DNA of 64,000 nucleotides from Candidatus Bathyarchaeota archaeon (GTDB lineage: Archaea > Thermoproteota > Bathyarchaeia > Bathyarchaeales > Bathycorpusculaceae), in NCBI GenBank assembly GCA_026014485.1, contig JAOZIE010000020.1:25221-89220 (forward strand), in the 5' to 3' direction. The notes below the pieces were generated by a model. That model searched no databases, was not told the origin of the DNA, and worked only from the letters and a program-made list of their open reading frames with translations. Every line of letters begins with the position of its first letter. Positions within the stretch are counted from its first letter, which is position 1. Shown piece after piece: positions 52,660-61,452 of the stretch. Made by a program: the position numbers and the translations under genes.

Positions 52660-53754
52660 ATGAACACTAAAACAATATGTTCAACTTTGATGGTTCTAAC
52701 GCTTGTAGCGATGACGGCTACCTGTATCCCACCTGTTAATTCAGTAGAGTTTAATGCACAAGATGAAACATTATCTTTCTTGAAAGATGTGGTTAAACTA
52801 GATATCTCTAAATACAACATTTCTCTGATTAGCGATCAAAACCCAGTCAATGTGATAAATAGCGAAAATCAAGAAGAAATACGTTATTTACTAAAGAATA
52901 CTGATAATACAATAGACACAACTTGTTTGTTCAACAATGGTGCACTTGTTTGGTGTACGATGTATGTGCATAACGGTTCTCCATTCTACACTGAAGTACC
53001 GTCAAGTAGCGTAATCGAATATGCTGAAGCCATCCTTGGCCGCTACTATACTCTTACAGGCTTGTCTCGTTTTCAGGCAATGAAGGAATTGCTTTCCAAA
53101 GTAACGATTACTGAAGATGTTGCTACATACAGATCAGACTCTGCAAAATTATTGGTCTTCTCAGATGGAAACACTCAACAATTCAGTTGGACAAATATAT
53201 CCAGCGGTATTGATGGACCAATCTTTAGCCTTGAATTCGTCAACGGTACTCTTGAAACTTTCAACGACCAGCAAAGTCTTTTTTCAATTGGCAAATTTAC
53301 TGTTAATATTTCCCAAGCCAACGCTATTAATCTTGCAATGGAAGAGGCAAAGCATTTCTCGTGGAAAGTCGGTTCTGACTTAGCTACCGCCCAAGAAGTA
53401 ACTCAGTTTACAGTATTGAATGATCCTGTGCAGTCACAATTGAGTTTACAGCCCAGAGATAACTCGACATTATATCCCTATTGGCGTATCGATCTCTATT
53501 TAGATAAGGTGTATGCTGGTGGAGTAAGCAGTATTGCAGTGGGCATATGGGCAGACACGGGAACCATCGACTATATTAAAGCTCTGAGTTATGGTGGCAT
53601 ACCAAACACTGGAGTTGACTCTCAACAAACAGGCACACCAATAAACAACATACTTCTTCTCCTTATTGTCTGTGCAATTATTCTTTCATCCGCTGTGGCT
53701 TTTGTCTTAAAGAGAAAAAAAAAGATAGTTTCCCCCTTTTTCTTTTTATATTAA
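52660..53754 (+). CDS. Secreted protein with C-terminal membrane anchor
   Basis: 364 aa from ATG 52660 (GGGGGAA upstream). The frame opens at 52552 but the signal peptide begins here (TKTICSTLMVLTLVAMTATC). Body without known motif; a C-terminal helix (NNILLLLIVCAIILSSAVAF) and KRKKK tail anchor it. AT-rich and on the opposite strand to the viral operon, so probably a cargo gene. Confidence 0.65.
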   Translation: MNTKTICSTLMVLTLVAMTATCIPPVNSVEFNAQDETLSFLKDVVKLDISKYNISLISDQNPVNVINSENQEEIRYLLKNTDNTIDTTCLFNNGALVWCTMYVHNGSPFYTEVPSSSVIEYAEAILGRYYTLTGLSRFQAMKELLSKVTITEDVATYRSDSAKLLVFSDGNTQQFSWTNISSGIDGPIFSLEFVNGTLETFNDQQSLFSIGKFTVNISQANAINLAMEEAKHFSWKVGSDLATAQEVTQFTVLNDPVQSQLSLQPRDNSTLYPYWRIDLYLDKVYAGGVSSIAVGIWADTGTIDYIKALSYGGIPNTGVDSQQTGTPINNILLLLIVCAIILSSAVAFVLKRKKKIVSPFFFLY

Positions 53755-53990
53755 TTTGACAGTTTGAACCTGATTACAAAGTTGTTAACTGAAGGCTGTA
53801 ATTTAGTTAGGCTTTAACTTCTTTAATTTTGAACCAACTGTATTTTTATCCTTGCCAAAAGAGGGTCAAATGGTGTACTACTCGTTCTCCTCAGGATTCT
53901 GATTCATAGCACCAACCACTCGAACAGTAGGTATAATTTAATTGAACGATAATTTGCGCGATTGGTCTTTTGAACAGGGCTATTTTTTGG

Positions 53991-55991
53991 TTACGGAGAT
54001 AACGTAAAAAAGAGCCTGTTTTCGGGGTCTGCAGCGTTCAGATTTATGGTTGGCTTGCCGCAGTCCAGTAGTATGGGCTGGGTTTTGGATAGTTTTATTT
54101 CCCATTTGGTTTTTTGGGTTAAGGTGAATTTTTTGGTGTAGGTTTGGTAGCCGCTTTTTGTTGCCGTCAAAGTGTGCGGAGAATAATCCTGCAGGGTGTC
54201 TTCTGTGGTTTGCTGGTAGAATCCGCGGGTCACCGTTTGTGTCTCAATTGCGCCGTTGCCATCGGTGGTTACGCTGAAAACTTGCGTGCCGTCCTTATCG
54301 GTTAACGTTACTGTTGCGTTCTCTACGGGGGCGCCGTTTTTGTCGGTGACGGCTAAGTCGAATTCGTACTGGCGGAAAATTCTGGCTGTATTTGTCATTT
54401 CCCAGCGGATACTCCAGATGTCAGAGTCAACGTTTACAGCGTACACGTCAGCAGAGAGGGCGAAGGTGCGGAAGAGGTTGGGGTTGCTTCGGGCGTAGAT
54501 GTTTTTGAAGACGCTACCGCAGTTGTAGTCGCAGCCTATGGCGCCGTAAATGTACGTGTTTCCTAAGAGCCGAATCTGGTCGGCGGAACCGCGGCATCGA
54601 TAGCTTATGCCGTTGTTACCCGTGGATGTCACCTGAAACGCGTCCGTGACTGGTCCCGCAGTCGCTAGCAAGTCTATGTTGGTTTCGAACTGCCAAAAAA
54701 CCAGTTGCGTACCTGACGTGCCGTAATGCCAAATGTAGCCCGTGTAGGGCACGGTCATGAAGGCTTTTGAATCGTAGAACTCAACCAGCGAGCCGTCTTC
54801 GCCTAAGACAAGCGTAAGATACGATGCGGCAACCGAAAAATGCAGGGAACAACCGCGCACGCCGATTTTGTCAGAGACAGAGGCGACCTTGCCCAGCCTA
54901 AAGTTAGCGCCTGCCTTCACCCTAATTTGGCAGTTGCCCGTTACCACCACATGTTTCTCTAAATCCGCAAAGTACGTTGCTGTAGCGCCGTCACCGACTT
55001 GTAGGTTGCAATCGAATGAATAGTTGGTGTCTCCCTGTTTCGACGCTACGCCCCACTGACTCTGGGTGATGCTGAAGGTTACACTCCCGCCCGAAGGAAC
55101 CGTGACGGAGACTCCGCCTGCGTTTACTGTTTTGAACCATTTGGTGGTTGTGAAGGTTCCTGTTCCCGTGAGAGTCACCGTTTCAGTTTGTGCGTTGCCG
55201 TCTTTGTCTGTCCCCGTTAAGGTTACGCTGTAGCCAGCGCCGCCCCCTGCAGCCACAACTATGTTGAGTTTAACGGCTAACGCATCTGCTGGGCGGGTCT
55301 GTCTTGTTAAGCTGAGGGCGGCTGGGAATGTGTCGTAGGTTGCGTAAATCGCCAGTGCCCAATTGAGGTAGGATGCGCTTCCAAAGGGGTTAGAGAACCC
55401 TGAAGCGTAAGCGTTTGCATTATAGCCGAACTGATTTGTTGAGCCTGCGGAGTAATCATAACTGTTAGCGTAGTCCCCCGCAAGGACAACCAGCCAGTAG
55501 ACGCCAGCCGACAAAGAAAGCGGCGCAGTCAAGTTCAGCGTAAGCCACTCAGCCGAATCCGCAAGCGCGCCTTCTGCAGTGACGCCCAAGAGCGTGTTTG
55601 GAACGCCGCCGCTATCAGAGTAAACAGCAAACTTCACTTTAGAAATCTGCCCCACAGTGGTGTTTTTCGCCTTGTACGTTATGCTTTTCACCACCGCCGA
55701 TTCAGACAGGGTAACCTTTGAACCCCACTTCCAGCTTGGCGGAGACCAATTTGTGTTGGCGCCGTCGGTGTTCTTGCCCAAAACTCTGTTCGAAGCATAC
55801 TCCTTGCTTGCAAGCAGCATCAACGTTCCCGCTTTGTCCGCATTCCACAAATCCGCAAAGCCAACAGGGGCTTCAGCGGTGCCTCCTACTGCCGACAAGA
55901 CGTTGCTGGCGGCGTCGTAGCTGATTGTTCCCGTCAACTCGGGGTCGCCTACCCTCTGGCTACCTGCTGTAGCGTGCCGTCGTCGTTCCAT
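53991..55991 (-). CDS. Large beta-rich virion surface or tail-like protein
   Basis: Up to 666 aa from ATG 55991; a TTG at 55937, downstream of the previous stop, with AGAGGG before it, is an alternative start. Beta-sandwich regions (LTAPLSLSAGVYWLVVLAGD), a parallel-beta-helix-like centre, and a C-terminal carboxypeptidase regulatory-like unit (VTDKNGAPVENATVTLTDKD). No signal peptide, so an assembled virion protein fits. Next to the portal module; receptor binding is inference. Confidence 0.65.
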   Translation of the reverse strand: MERRRHATAGSQRVGDPELTGTISYDAASNVLSAVGGTAEAPVGFADLWNADKAGTLMLLASKEYASNRVLGKNTDGANTNWSPPSWKWGSKVTLSESAVVKSITYKAKNTTVGQISKVKFAVYSDSGGVPNTLLGVTAEGALADSAEWLTLNLTAPLSLSAGVYWLVVLAGDYANSYDYSAGSTNQFGYNANAYASGFSNPFGSASYLNWALAIYATYDTFPAALSLTRQTRPADALAVKLNIVVAAGGGAGYSVTLTGTDKDGNAQTETVTLTGTGTFTTTKWFKTVNAGGVSVTVPSGGSVTFSITQSQWGVASKQGDTNYSFDCNLQVGDGATATYFADLEKHVVVTGNCQIRVKAGANFRLGKVASVSDKIGVRGCSLHFSVAASYLTLVLGEDGSLVEFYDSKAFMTVPYTGYIWHYGTSGTQLVFWQFETNIDLLATAGPVTDAFQVTSTGNNGISYRCRGSADQIRLLGNTYIYGAIGCDYNCGSVFKNIYARSNPNLFRTFALSADVYAVNVDSDIWSIRWEMTNTARIFRQYEFDLAVTDKNGAPVENATVTLTDKDGTQVFSVTTDGNGAIETQTVTRGFYQQTTEDTLQDYSPHTLTATKSGYQTYTKKFTLTQKTKWEIKLSKTQPILLDCGKPTINLNAADPENRLFFTLSP

Positions 55992-56179
55992 GTGAAAGTT
56001 AACGTGAAAAGTAATTCTGCGTTATCGTAGGCGGAGAGCGTCGAAATCGAGCCGTCGGTGTTCCACGTGAAGGTTAACTTCGTGACCCGTTTGCCTGGAG
56101 GCGGAGCTGTTATGCCGTTCAATGCGCTGTGGATAGCTCTGTAGGCATCCTCGTATCTGCTGTACGCCACTTCCGTCAT
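55949..56179 (-). CDS. Small viral structural accessory protein
   Basis: 76 aa. SRYEDAYRAIHSALNGITAP then two matching beta units, KLTFTWNTDGSI and TLTFTWNDDGTL. Between portal and the large surface protein; a head-completion or connector role is possible by position. No family match. Confidence 0.5.
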   Translation of the reverse strand: MTEVAYSRYEDAYRAIHSALNGITAPPPGKRVTKLTFTWNTDGSISTLSAYDNAELLFTLTFTWNDDGTLQQVARG

Positions 56180-56185
56180 GCCAAT

Positions 56186-57415
56186 TCACTCTTCCAGGTT
56201 TGCAGCTTCACGTTCAGGTTTAGGTTCGGGGAGCATCTCCCAGCCGAACTTTTCGGCGTTCTTGCGGAACTCTTCACGTGTGACAAACCCAAGTTCACCC
56301 GCCCTCAACAAGTCCGTTACGTTTACCTCTCGAGTCTGAGGAGCACCCCAAAGCAGCCGCGCCTTTGCCTTATGTGGGTCCAAGCCTTTCTGAGCTAAAA
56401 TTACATTGAACAGTTCCCTTTCCACTTGGCGTTTGATGTACCTTTGAATGGGCGTGATGAGCATGCTCTGCAACTCAAGAGCCGCCTTCGCTGATGCCTC
56501 CGTGAAGCCAGGCGTGCTGAAAAGCCGCGGTAGAGGTGTTTCGCAGCCAAGATAAAACTGGTTAATCAAGTGATCCACATAGTATTCGAACCGCGCCCGC
56601 GGGTCAAGCGTCACTGGCTGAATGGTGCCTTTGCCGTTGTAGAAGAGCCACGCGCCTTCTTCGCCGCGGTTTTTGATGGCTTTCTCGAAGTTGCGGATGG
56701 TGTTTTCGTCGGCGCGTTCAAGCAGCGCCAAAACGTCGGGTCCCGCGTACTTCTCAAAAATCTTGGGCATTATGCGCTCGATTTTTGCCTTCATCCAAGC
56801 AAACGCGGGGCGCTTGTCCCCTCGGAAAGCCAGCGACTGCAGCAGAACCTGCAAGACCCCTGTGCCGTACCCTGACTGGTCAAAACAGTTGATACGCCAA
56901 TGAACCAACGCTTCAGGCGACAGGCACTCGCCTCCATACTTCTGCCTCAGCTTGTAGCTCTCCACAGCGTAGGGGATTTTTAAGATGCCTGACGCGCCAT
57001 CCACGGTGGCTTGGTTGACGCGTTCAACAGCGTCCACGGGCAAACGGCGCAGGTCAACGAGGTGTTCAGGGGTAAGTTTCAGCCAGAAATCGTTTCCGCA
57101 GGCAATCAGTGCTCTAGCCATGTCGCAAAGCAGTGCATCCAGATTTACTGCTTCGTTGAATTCGTCAATTGCCCGCTTGGCTTCAGATGCCTTCATGTAG
57201 CTTTCGTCTACAGTGGTGTAGAAGCCGCAGCCTACCGCGGAAGCCGCAAGCAAATCCACGCTTGCCTTGCAGGTGGGGTCACGCTCGTATAGCGTCATCA
57301 CCTCACACAGCGGAACACTGGGCGCATCGTAGATTAAGGTTTGATGTGGGAATGCGTATCCGCTTCGAATCTTAGTTGGAAACGCTTCTGTTAATCGTTT
57401 TAAGATTTTGCTCAT
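56186..57415 (-). CDS. Portal protein
   Basis: 409 aa, HK97-type portal size. Pattern of the family: YERDPTCKASVDLLAASAVG, ACGNDFWLKLTPEHLVDLRR, VHWRINCFDQSGYGTGVLQV, YVDHLINQFYLGCETPLPRL and ELQSMLITPIQRYIKRQVER. Forms the dodecameric DNA channel at a capsid vertex. Followed within 6 nt by the small accessory gene; preceded directly by the wHTH gene. Confidence 0.88.
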   Translation of the reverse strand: MSKILKRLTEAFPTKIRSGYAFPHQTLIYDAPSVPLCEVMTLYERDPTCKASVDLLAASAVGCGFYTTVDESYMKASEAKRAIDEFNEAVNLDALLCDMARALIACGNDFWLKLTPEHLVDLRRLPVDAVERVNQATVDGASGILKIPYAVESYKLRQKYGGECLSPEALVHWRINCFDQSGYGTGVLQVLLQSLAFRGDKRPAFAWMKAKIERIMPKIFEKYAGPDVLALLERADENTIRNFEKAIKNRGEEGAWLFYNGKGTIQPVTLDPRARFEYYVDHLINQFYLGCETPLPRLFSTPGFTEASAKAALELQSMLITPIQRYIKRQVERELFNVILAQKGLDPHKAKARLLWGAPQTREVNVTDLLRAGELGFVTREEFRKNAEKFGWEMLPEPKPEREAANLEE

Positions 57416-57661
57416 TCAAATTACCTCCAAAAACCTGGTTCCTCTCTCTGTTATCACGTAGGCAGCGCGGTGTTTTGGCTCGCTTTTCTGCAGGTACCCT
57501 CCTTCGACAAGGAAGCGGAACATGCCCTCAAAGGTGGCGTGTGTGCCGCACCTGCGTACAGTTCGTTTCTCCAGTTCCGTTCGGCAAAGAGGCTGCCTAC
57601 TTAGCTCTCGTAGAACGGTCTTTGCCAACTGCATCCTCTCAGTTAATCTTCTCATGTGCAA
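57416..57661 (-). CDS. Winged-helix protein inside the capsid module
   Basis: 81 aa. AKTVLRELSRQPLCRTELEK is a helix-turn-helix start, followed by recognition-type residues ATFEGMFRFLVEGGYLQKSE and a wing with AYVITERGTRFLEVI. Stop adjoins the portal start. A late-gene regulator placed between capsid and portal is unusual. Confidence 0.7.
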   Translation of the reverse strand: MHMRRLTERMQLAKTVLRELSRQPLCRTELEKRTVRRCGTHATFEGMFRFLVEGGYLQKSEPKHRAAYVITERGTRFLEVI

Positions 57662-57906
57662 ACTACCTCAACTGGTCTTTTTGAGCTGAAAAAAATGGGG
57701 GAATGATGCATGCAAACCATCAGCACCGTTAAGTCCCTGCATTCGCCCAAGCCGTAGGAGTTCATGGCAAGGTCAGGCGTGTAAGGCGTCATCTCCGCGC
57801 CGCAGACTGGGCAATGCTGCCAGCAGTCACAGACGCAAACAGCGCCTTTAGTGCATGCGTAAAGCGTTTTTTTGCATTCAGGACATGTGCCTTCATACCG
57901 TGCCAA
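57652..57906 (-). CDS. Zinc-ribbon protein inside the capsid module
   Basis: 84 aa from TTG 57906, GGGAGG 9 nt upstream. CPECKKTLYACTKGAVCVCD CWQHCPVCGAEM provides at least four Cys pairs for one or two zinc ribbons. Role unknown; overlaps the wHTH gene by 10 nt, so the pair may act together. Confidence 0.7.
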   Translation of the reverse strand: MARYEGTCPECKKTLYACTKGAVCVCDCWQHCPVCGAEMTPYTPDLAMNSYGLGECRDLTVLMVCMHHSPIFFSSKRPVEVVCT

Positions 57907-57925
57907 AACCGTGTTCCTCCCAAGC

Positions 57926-58882
57926 TTAGGTTAAGGTGGTGGCTATGTTGGTCATCTTTGCGATGGCGTTGCTCCGCAAAACGCCCAAGCCAAAACGGGT
58001 GGTGGCTCGGACGCCGTACTTGCCGTTCTTGATGTCTTCCCAGTCATCCACGGTTATGTCTCGACGGAGAAGCATCACCGACGCAACCCGCGTGTCTATG
58101 GCGTACGCGGTTCCGTTAGGAACCAACGTGCTGGCGCAGACCCGCATGCCCAAAACGTTTCCGATGCTGCCCTGCTCCAGATTCGTCTGGTCAGACGGCA
58201 AATACTGCGCGTGAATGAACTTGTCATCCGCCAACAACTGATGCAGCTGCGTCTCGTTTACAGCTAAAACTGTTGGACGCCAGTTTTCGTTCCGCACCGC
58301 GTTATGCAGCTTCACCAGCCCATTCCAATTCATAGTAGCGGTGCTTTGATTTACAGGTGCCCCGCCAGCCAAATCGCTATCCGCAACTGCCCCGTAGAGC
58401 TCCAAGACCGCATTGGTTTCGTCTTCACCTAAGGCTTTGCCGACTTTGTCTACCATGGCGTTCATGACGTTCCAGGTGGCGTCTTCGAGGAACTCGCGAG
58501 TCCACTCCTCTGAGGACTCAGAAAGCACATTCGTGTAGACATCGGTTGTTGTGTTCTTTTTGCCACTCAGCCGTGTCGTTGCGCCTTCAGCGTAGCGGTA
58601 AGCCACCGCGTCGGCTTCCAGCGGGAACCGTTCAATCGCCTCAGTGGTTGGCATGACAGTGATTATGCTTCTGCCAATCATTTCGGGGTATGCAGCATGC
58701 ACCAACGTGTCATGTAACCGTCCCAAAGCGCCCACGGAGTCGCTAAACAAGCCCTCTCGGACGCCGACTTCGCAGTAACGCTTCAGAAACGGATGTACAC
58801 TTGCTTTGTGCCGCAGGTTCTCCACGTGCTCCTTGAATTCGCCGTCGCGCTGCATCAAAGACTCAAAAAGTTTCGGTTTCAT
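57926..58882 (-). CDS. Major capsid protein (HK97 fold)
   Basis: 318 aa from ATG 58882 with GAGG 9 nt upstream (frame opens at 58897). Family pattern: E-loop-like GATTRLSGKKNTTTDVYTNV, NAMVDKVGKALGEDETNAVL, the A-domain VLAVNETQLHQLLADDKFIH, GNVLGMRVCASTLVPNGTAY and terminal GVRATTRFGLGVLRSNAIAK. Builds the icosahedral shell; an N-terminal helical delta domain is expected (residues 1-70). Confidence 0.88.
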   Translation of the reverse strand: MKPKLFESLMQRDGEFKEHVENLRHKASVHPFLKRYCEVGVREGLFSDSVGALGRLHDTLVHAAYPEMIGRSIITVMPTTEAIERFPLEADAVAYRYAEGATTRLSGKKNTTTDVYTNVLSESSEEWTREFLEDATWNVMNAMVDKVGKALGEDETNAVLELYGAVADSDLAGGAPVNQSTATMNWNGLVKLHNAVRNENWRPTVLAVNETQLHQLLADDKFIHAQYLPSDQTNLEQGSIGNVLGMRVCASTLVPNGTAYAIDTRVASVMLLRRDITVDDWEDIKNGKYGVRATTRFGLGVLRSNAIAKMTNIATTLT

Positions 58883-58893
58883 GTTGCTGCGCC

Positions 58894-59319
58894 TCACACT
58901 TGGATGAACAGCAAATCGTCTGCTACGCTTGTCGTTTCCAGTGCCGTGCCAAGTTTGTGATTGTAGTAGATGGTGTAGGATGCTGAGCCGCTTTCGTCTA
59001 CCGCTTGGTCTGACAGTTCAAGCACGCGCTTGGAGGCGTCTGCTCCGTAAACTGCCTTGCCCCGCGCTATGGCATCGCCCGCTTTTACTTTGACTCTGCC
59101 GCTGGTCAAGACAGGGCATTGTGCTCCTGAAGCCGCGCTTTTCACGGCTATGCCTATGCAGTCCTGTGCTGCTGCGGCGGGGGAAACCTTGTGGTCTGCG
59201 CTGAAGTAAACGGGGTCTCCTTTGGTGACGGGTGCTGCTGCCTCAAAAGATTCAATGACCGCGTTGGGGTCGTCTGTTTCGCCTATAGCCATCCAGCTTT
59301 TTTCTGTGTAATCAGTCAT
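58894..59319 (-). CDS. Capsid decoration protein (DUF2190-like)
   Basis: 141 aa. FEAAAPVTKGDPVYFSADHK, CIGIAVKSAASGAQCPVLTS GRVKVKAGDAIARGKAVYGA are typical of DUF2190 recombination/decoration proteins that stabilise capsids. Between protease and capsid protein, the usual place. Overlaps the capsid frame opening by 4 nt. Confidence 0.85.
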   Translation of the reverse strand: MTDYTEKSWMAIGETDDPNAVIESFEAAAPVTKGDPVYFSADHKVSPAAAAQDCIGIAVKSAASGAQCPVLTSGRVKVKAGDAIARGKAVYGADASKRVLELSDQAVDESGSASYTIYYNHKLGTALETTSVADDLLFIQV

Positions 59320-59362
59320 TTTTCATCATTCTCCAAACTTTTCGTTTTCGCCAAGTTCATCC

Positions 59363-60517
59363 TCAGCTACTTGCGGTCACGCTGTGACTGTGATTTCTGC
59401 TTTTAAGCTGCAGAATTGCCCTGCGGAGTTCTTGGCACATCCGCTGTGGACCCAGACTCCAACTTCGCTGCACCAGAGGCGAAGGCAAAACTGCTTCTAT
59501 GACCTTAACCGCCTCTCCCACGGGTATTGTGGGTTCTGAGGGCTTCCACAAAAGGCTCTCTACGCCGCTCACGCTTGCCGCTGCAGGCGTCATGTAATCT
59601 GGGTGGAGCCTGAGCCAATCCTGAATCTTGATTTGGCTCCACATTTTCTCCTTGCCAAAAAGAATTGCCCATGTCCGGGTTGCCTCAGGTTGACTGCGTA
59701 GTCTGCCGCAAATCGCCAAAACGCCGCTTTCACGGTCCAACCAAACCATGCTAAAATGCTCAGGCAGAAACGCAGCTGCATCCTGCACAAAACCCAAACT
59801 GTATTCACCTGCTACTATGGGCTCCACCGCGTTTTGGAGGTGGAGTTTTTCCATGATTTGGATGTTAGCTTCGGGGATGCCTGGAACAGCTACAAGGCTG
59901 ATTTCTGCGTTGTGTAAGCCATGGGGGACTTTGCCGCTGAGGAAATCGATGGTTTCGTAGTCTGCTCCGACGCTGACATGTTTGATGAGTCCTGCACGGA
60001 TTTTGGCGGCTATCTCCTCGTCGAAAACCTCTGCCTCGTACAGCAACTGTTGCCCATCCCATCTGGCGTTGGCAACTCTGCCGATGGCGTTAGGAACCGC
60101 AACATGTTCAATGTACATGGGTGAATCCACAAGTTTGTCCGCGAAAGCCGCCAGCTCCTCCGCCGTGTAAATGTTCATGTTGCGGCTTATCCCCGCCGTT
60201 AAGGCTACGCCGCGGATACGCAGCGGGTTCTCAGCGATTCTTTCCTTGATTTCAAACGGCAAAACCGCCACGACACTTTCCGCGCCGTTTTGCTGGTGCC
60301 GCTTAAACCACGCTTGAGCTTTCTGTAGCGTCCAGCCTTTGCTTTGGTCGAAGAGGTAGCTTTGAACCTCCATGGCGGCTTTGGCTTTGGTTTTGCCGAT
60401 TACCGCTTGGATGCCTTCCTCATCATTTAACTTTATGGTTTTCAGGGTGTCTTGTTGAACTTCTTCGGGGCTTCGGTGCCCGCTTTGGATGAACTGACTT
60501 GTGGTTTCCCATGGCAT
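59363..60517 (-). CDS. Prohead maturation protease-like protein
   Basis: 384 aa. LRIRGVALTAGISRNMNIYT, MYIEHVAVPNAIGRVANARW and IKHVSVGADYETI followed by NAEISLVAVPGIPEANIQIM match the phage prohead serine protease pattern (His in EHVA, Ser in VSVG). A C-terminal region of about 140 residues could be a scaffold. First gene of the viral late operon; promoter TATA is 30-43 nt upstream. Confidence 0.75.
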   Translation of the reverse strand: MPWETTSQFIQSGHRSPEEVQQDTLKTIKLNDEEGIQAVIGKTKAKAAMEVQSYLFDQSKGWTLQKAQAWFKRHQQNGAESVVAVLPFEIKERIAENPLRIRGVALTAGISRNMNIYTAEELAAFADKLVDSPMYIEHVAVPNAIGRVANARWDGQQLLYEAEVFDEEIAAKIRAGLIKHVSVGADYETIDFLSGKVPHGLHNAEISLVAVPGIPEANIQIMEKLHLQNAVEPIVAGEYSLGFVQDAAAFLPEHFSMVWLDRESGVLAICGRLRSQPEATRTWAILFGKEKMWSQIKIQDWLRLHPDYMTPAAASVSGVESLLWKPSEPTIPVGEAVKVIEAVLPSPLVQRSWSLGPQRMCQELRRAILQLKSRNHSHSVTASS

Positions 60518-60546
60518 TTCTGTTTAACCTCACACATCTGATACCA

Positions 60547-60560
60547 GCAATAAATACTTG
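60547..60560 (-). promoter_or_regulatory. TATA-box promoter of the viral structural operon
   Basis: On the minus strand CAAGTATTTATTGC. Expected transcription start near 60525, just before the ATG at 60517. The 136-nt region to the divergent RHH gene probably contains its operator. Confidence 0.55.
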
Positions 60561-60653
60561 GGAAACTGAAAAGGCGAATTGTACCTTCGGATGGGCGGTG
60601 GGAGGCTCAACGTGTGACCATCGTGCGGGGTAAGAAGCGAAAAGTGATGTGGG

Positions 60654-60833
60654 ATGGCTAGAAAATGTGTCGTTAGAGTGGTGTTGAGTAAGGAGCAAAG
60701 GGAAATCCTGTGTGAATTAGCTAGGCGGTTGGGAACCAGCGAAAGCGAAACTCTGCGGATGGCTTTCATGGATTACGCAAAAGAGCTGAGTCTGGTAAAG
60801 GAGCGTTTGCACAGGGCGAAAACTCAAGAATAG
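60654..60833 (+). CDS. Ribbon-helix-helix (CopG-like) regulator
   Basis: 59 aa, ATG 60654 to TAG 60833, AAGTGATG upstream. The strand ARKCVVRVVLSKEQREIL then helix CELARRLGTSESETLRMAFM and YAKELSLVKERLHRA match the RHH fold. It is divergent from the viral late operon and close to its promoter, so it is the best candidate repressor. Too short for usual length cut-offs. Confidence 0.7.
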   Translation: MARKCVVRVVLSKEQREILCELARRLGTSESETLRMAFMDYAKELSLVKERLHRAKTQE

Positions 60834-60956
60834 CTGCTAAATGACGGTTTTGCGAAGTGTAGGTGTGTTCGACAGTTTGGTGTTGCGGCTTATCTATTCA
60901 CTATGTTTAAATTCGAATCCAACCATAACCTAATTTGTTCCCTCCTCAGGGGGTAC

Positions 60957-60968
60957 ACCTCTAGAGGT
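60957..60968. promoter_or_regulatory. 12-nt palindrome
   Basis: ACCTCTAGAGGT, perfect, 35 nt before the start of the second output-domain-like gene. Operator candidate. Confidence 0.35.
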
Positions 60969-61002
60969 CGTAATGTTAACGGGTTGACAGTCTGGGTTCC
61001 AA

Positions 61003-61359
61003 ATGGATAGAAAATCAAAAGAATTCGACGTACTCTTGTTAAGTTCCATAGATAACGCTCTGTTCTCTTTAGGCGAATCCGTAAGACAATCAATCTACTT
61101 TCATGTTGAACAAAAATTCAAAATACCCAGAACCGAAATCCCCCAGAACCTTGAAAGCTTCCAGCAAGCGCTAAAGAAAATCTTCGGTACTGGTTCAAAA
61201 TTCATCGAAGCCATGATTATCAAATGCCTCTGCGTAGAGATGCGGTGCCCTCCCCCTACAGCAAACAGCAATAACCCGCCGGAATTCTTAGCATACCTGG
61301 AAGTGGTCAGGCAAAACTTCCTGCATAACCGATACGCAGAGACGATACCGCAAGTATAG
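61003..61359 (+). CDS. Output-domain-like signalling protein (NitrOD5-like), copy 2
   Basis: 118 aa. LLLSSIDNALFSLGESVRQS IYFHVEQKF, then RTEIPQNLESFQQALKKIFG TGSKFIEAMIIKCLC align along their length with the protein at 8451. The receiver gene follows about 90 nt downstream. Together with copy 1 beside a kinase, this suggests a paired two-component circuit. Function inferred. Confidence 0.65.
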   Translation: MDRKSKEFDVLLLSSIDNALFSLGESVRQSIYFHVEQKFKIPRTEIPQNLESFQQALKKIFGTGSKFIEAMIIKCLCVEMRCPPPTANSNNPPEFLAYLEVVRQNFLHNRYAETIPQV

Positions 61360-61452
61360 CTTGTTGCTTAATCTGGATTGTCGTTTCATAACCCCTTTAT
61401 CTTCCCTGCAATACCTACCCCTGTAAAGTTCAGGGCAAAGCAAGTGGGCAAC

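Noticed and set aside
60905-60930. tRNA-like T-arm sequence AATTCGAATCC
   Set aside because: No matching stem, anticodon arm or acceptor pairing around it.
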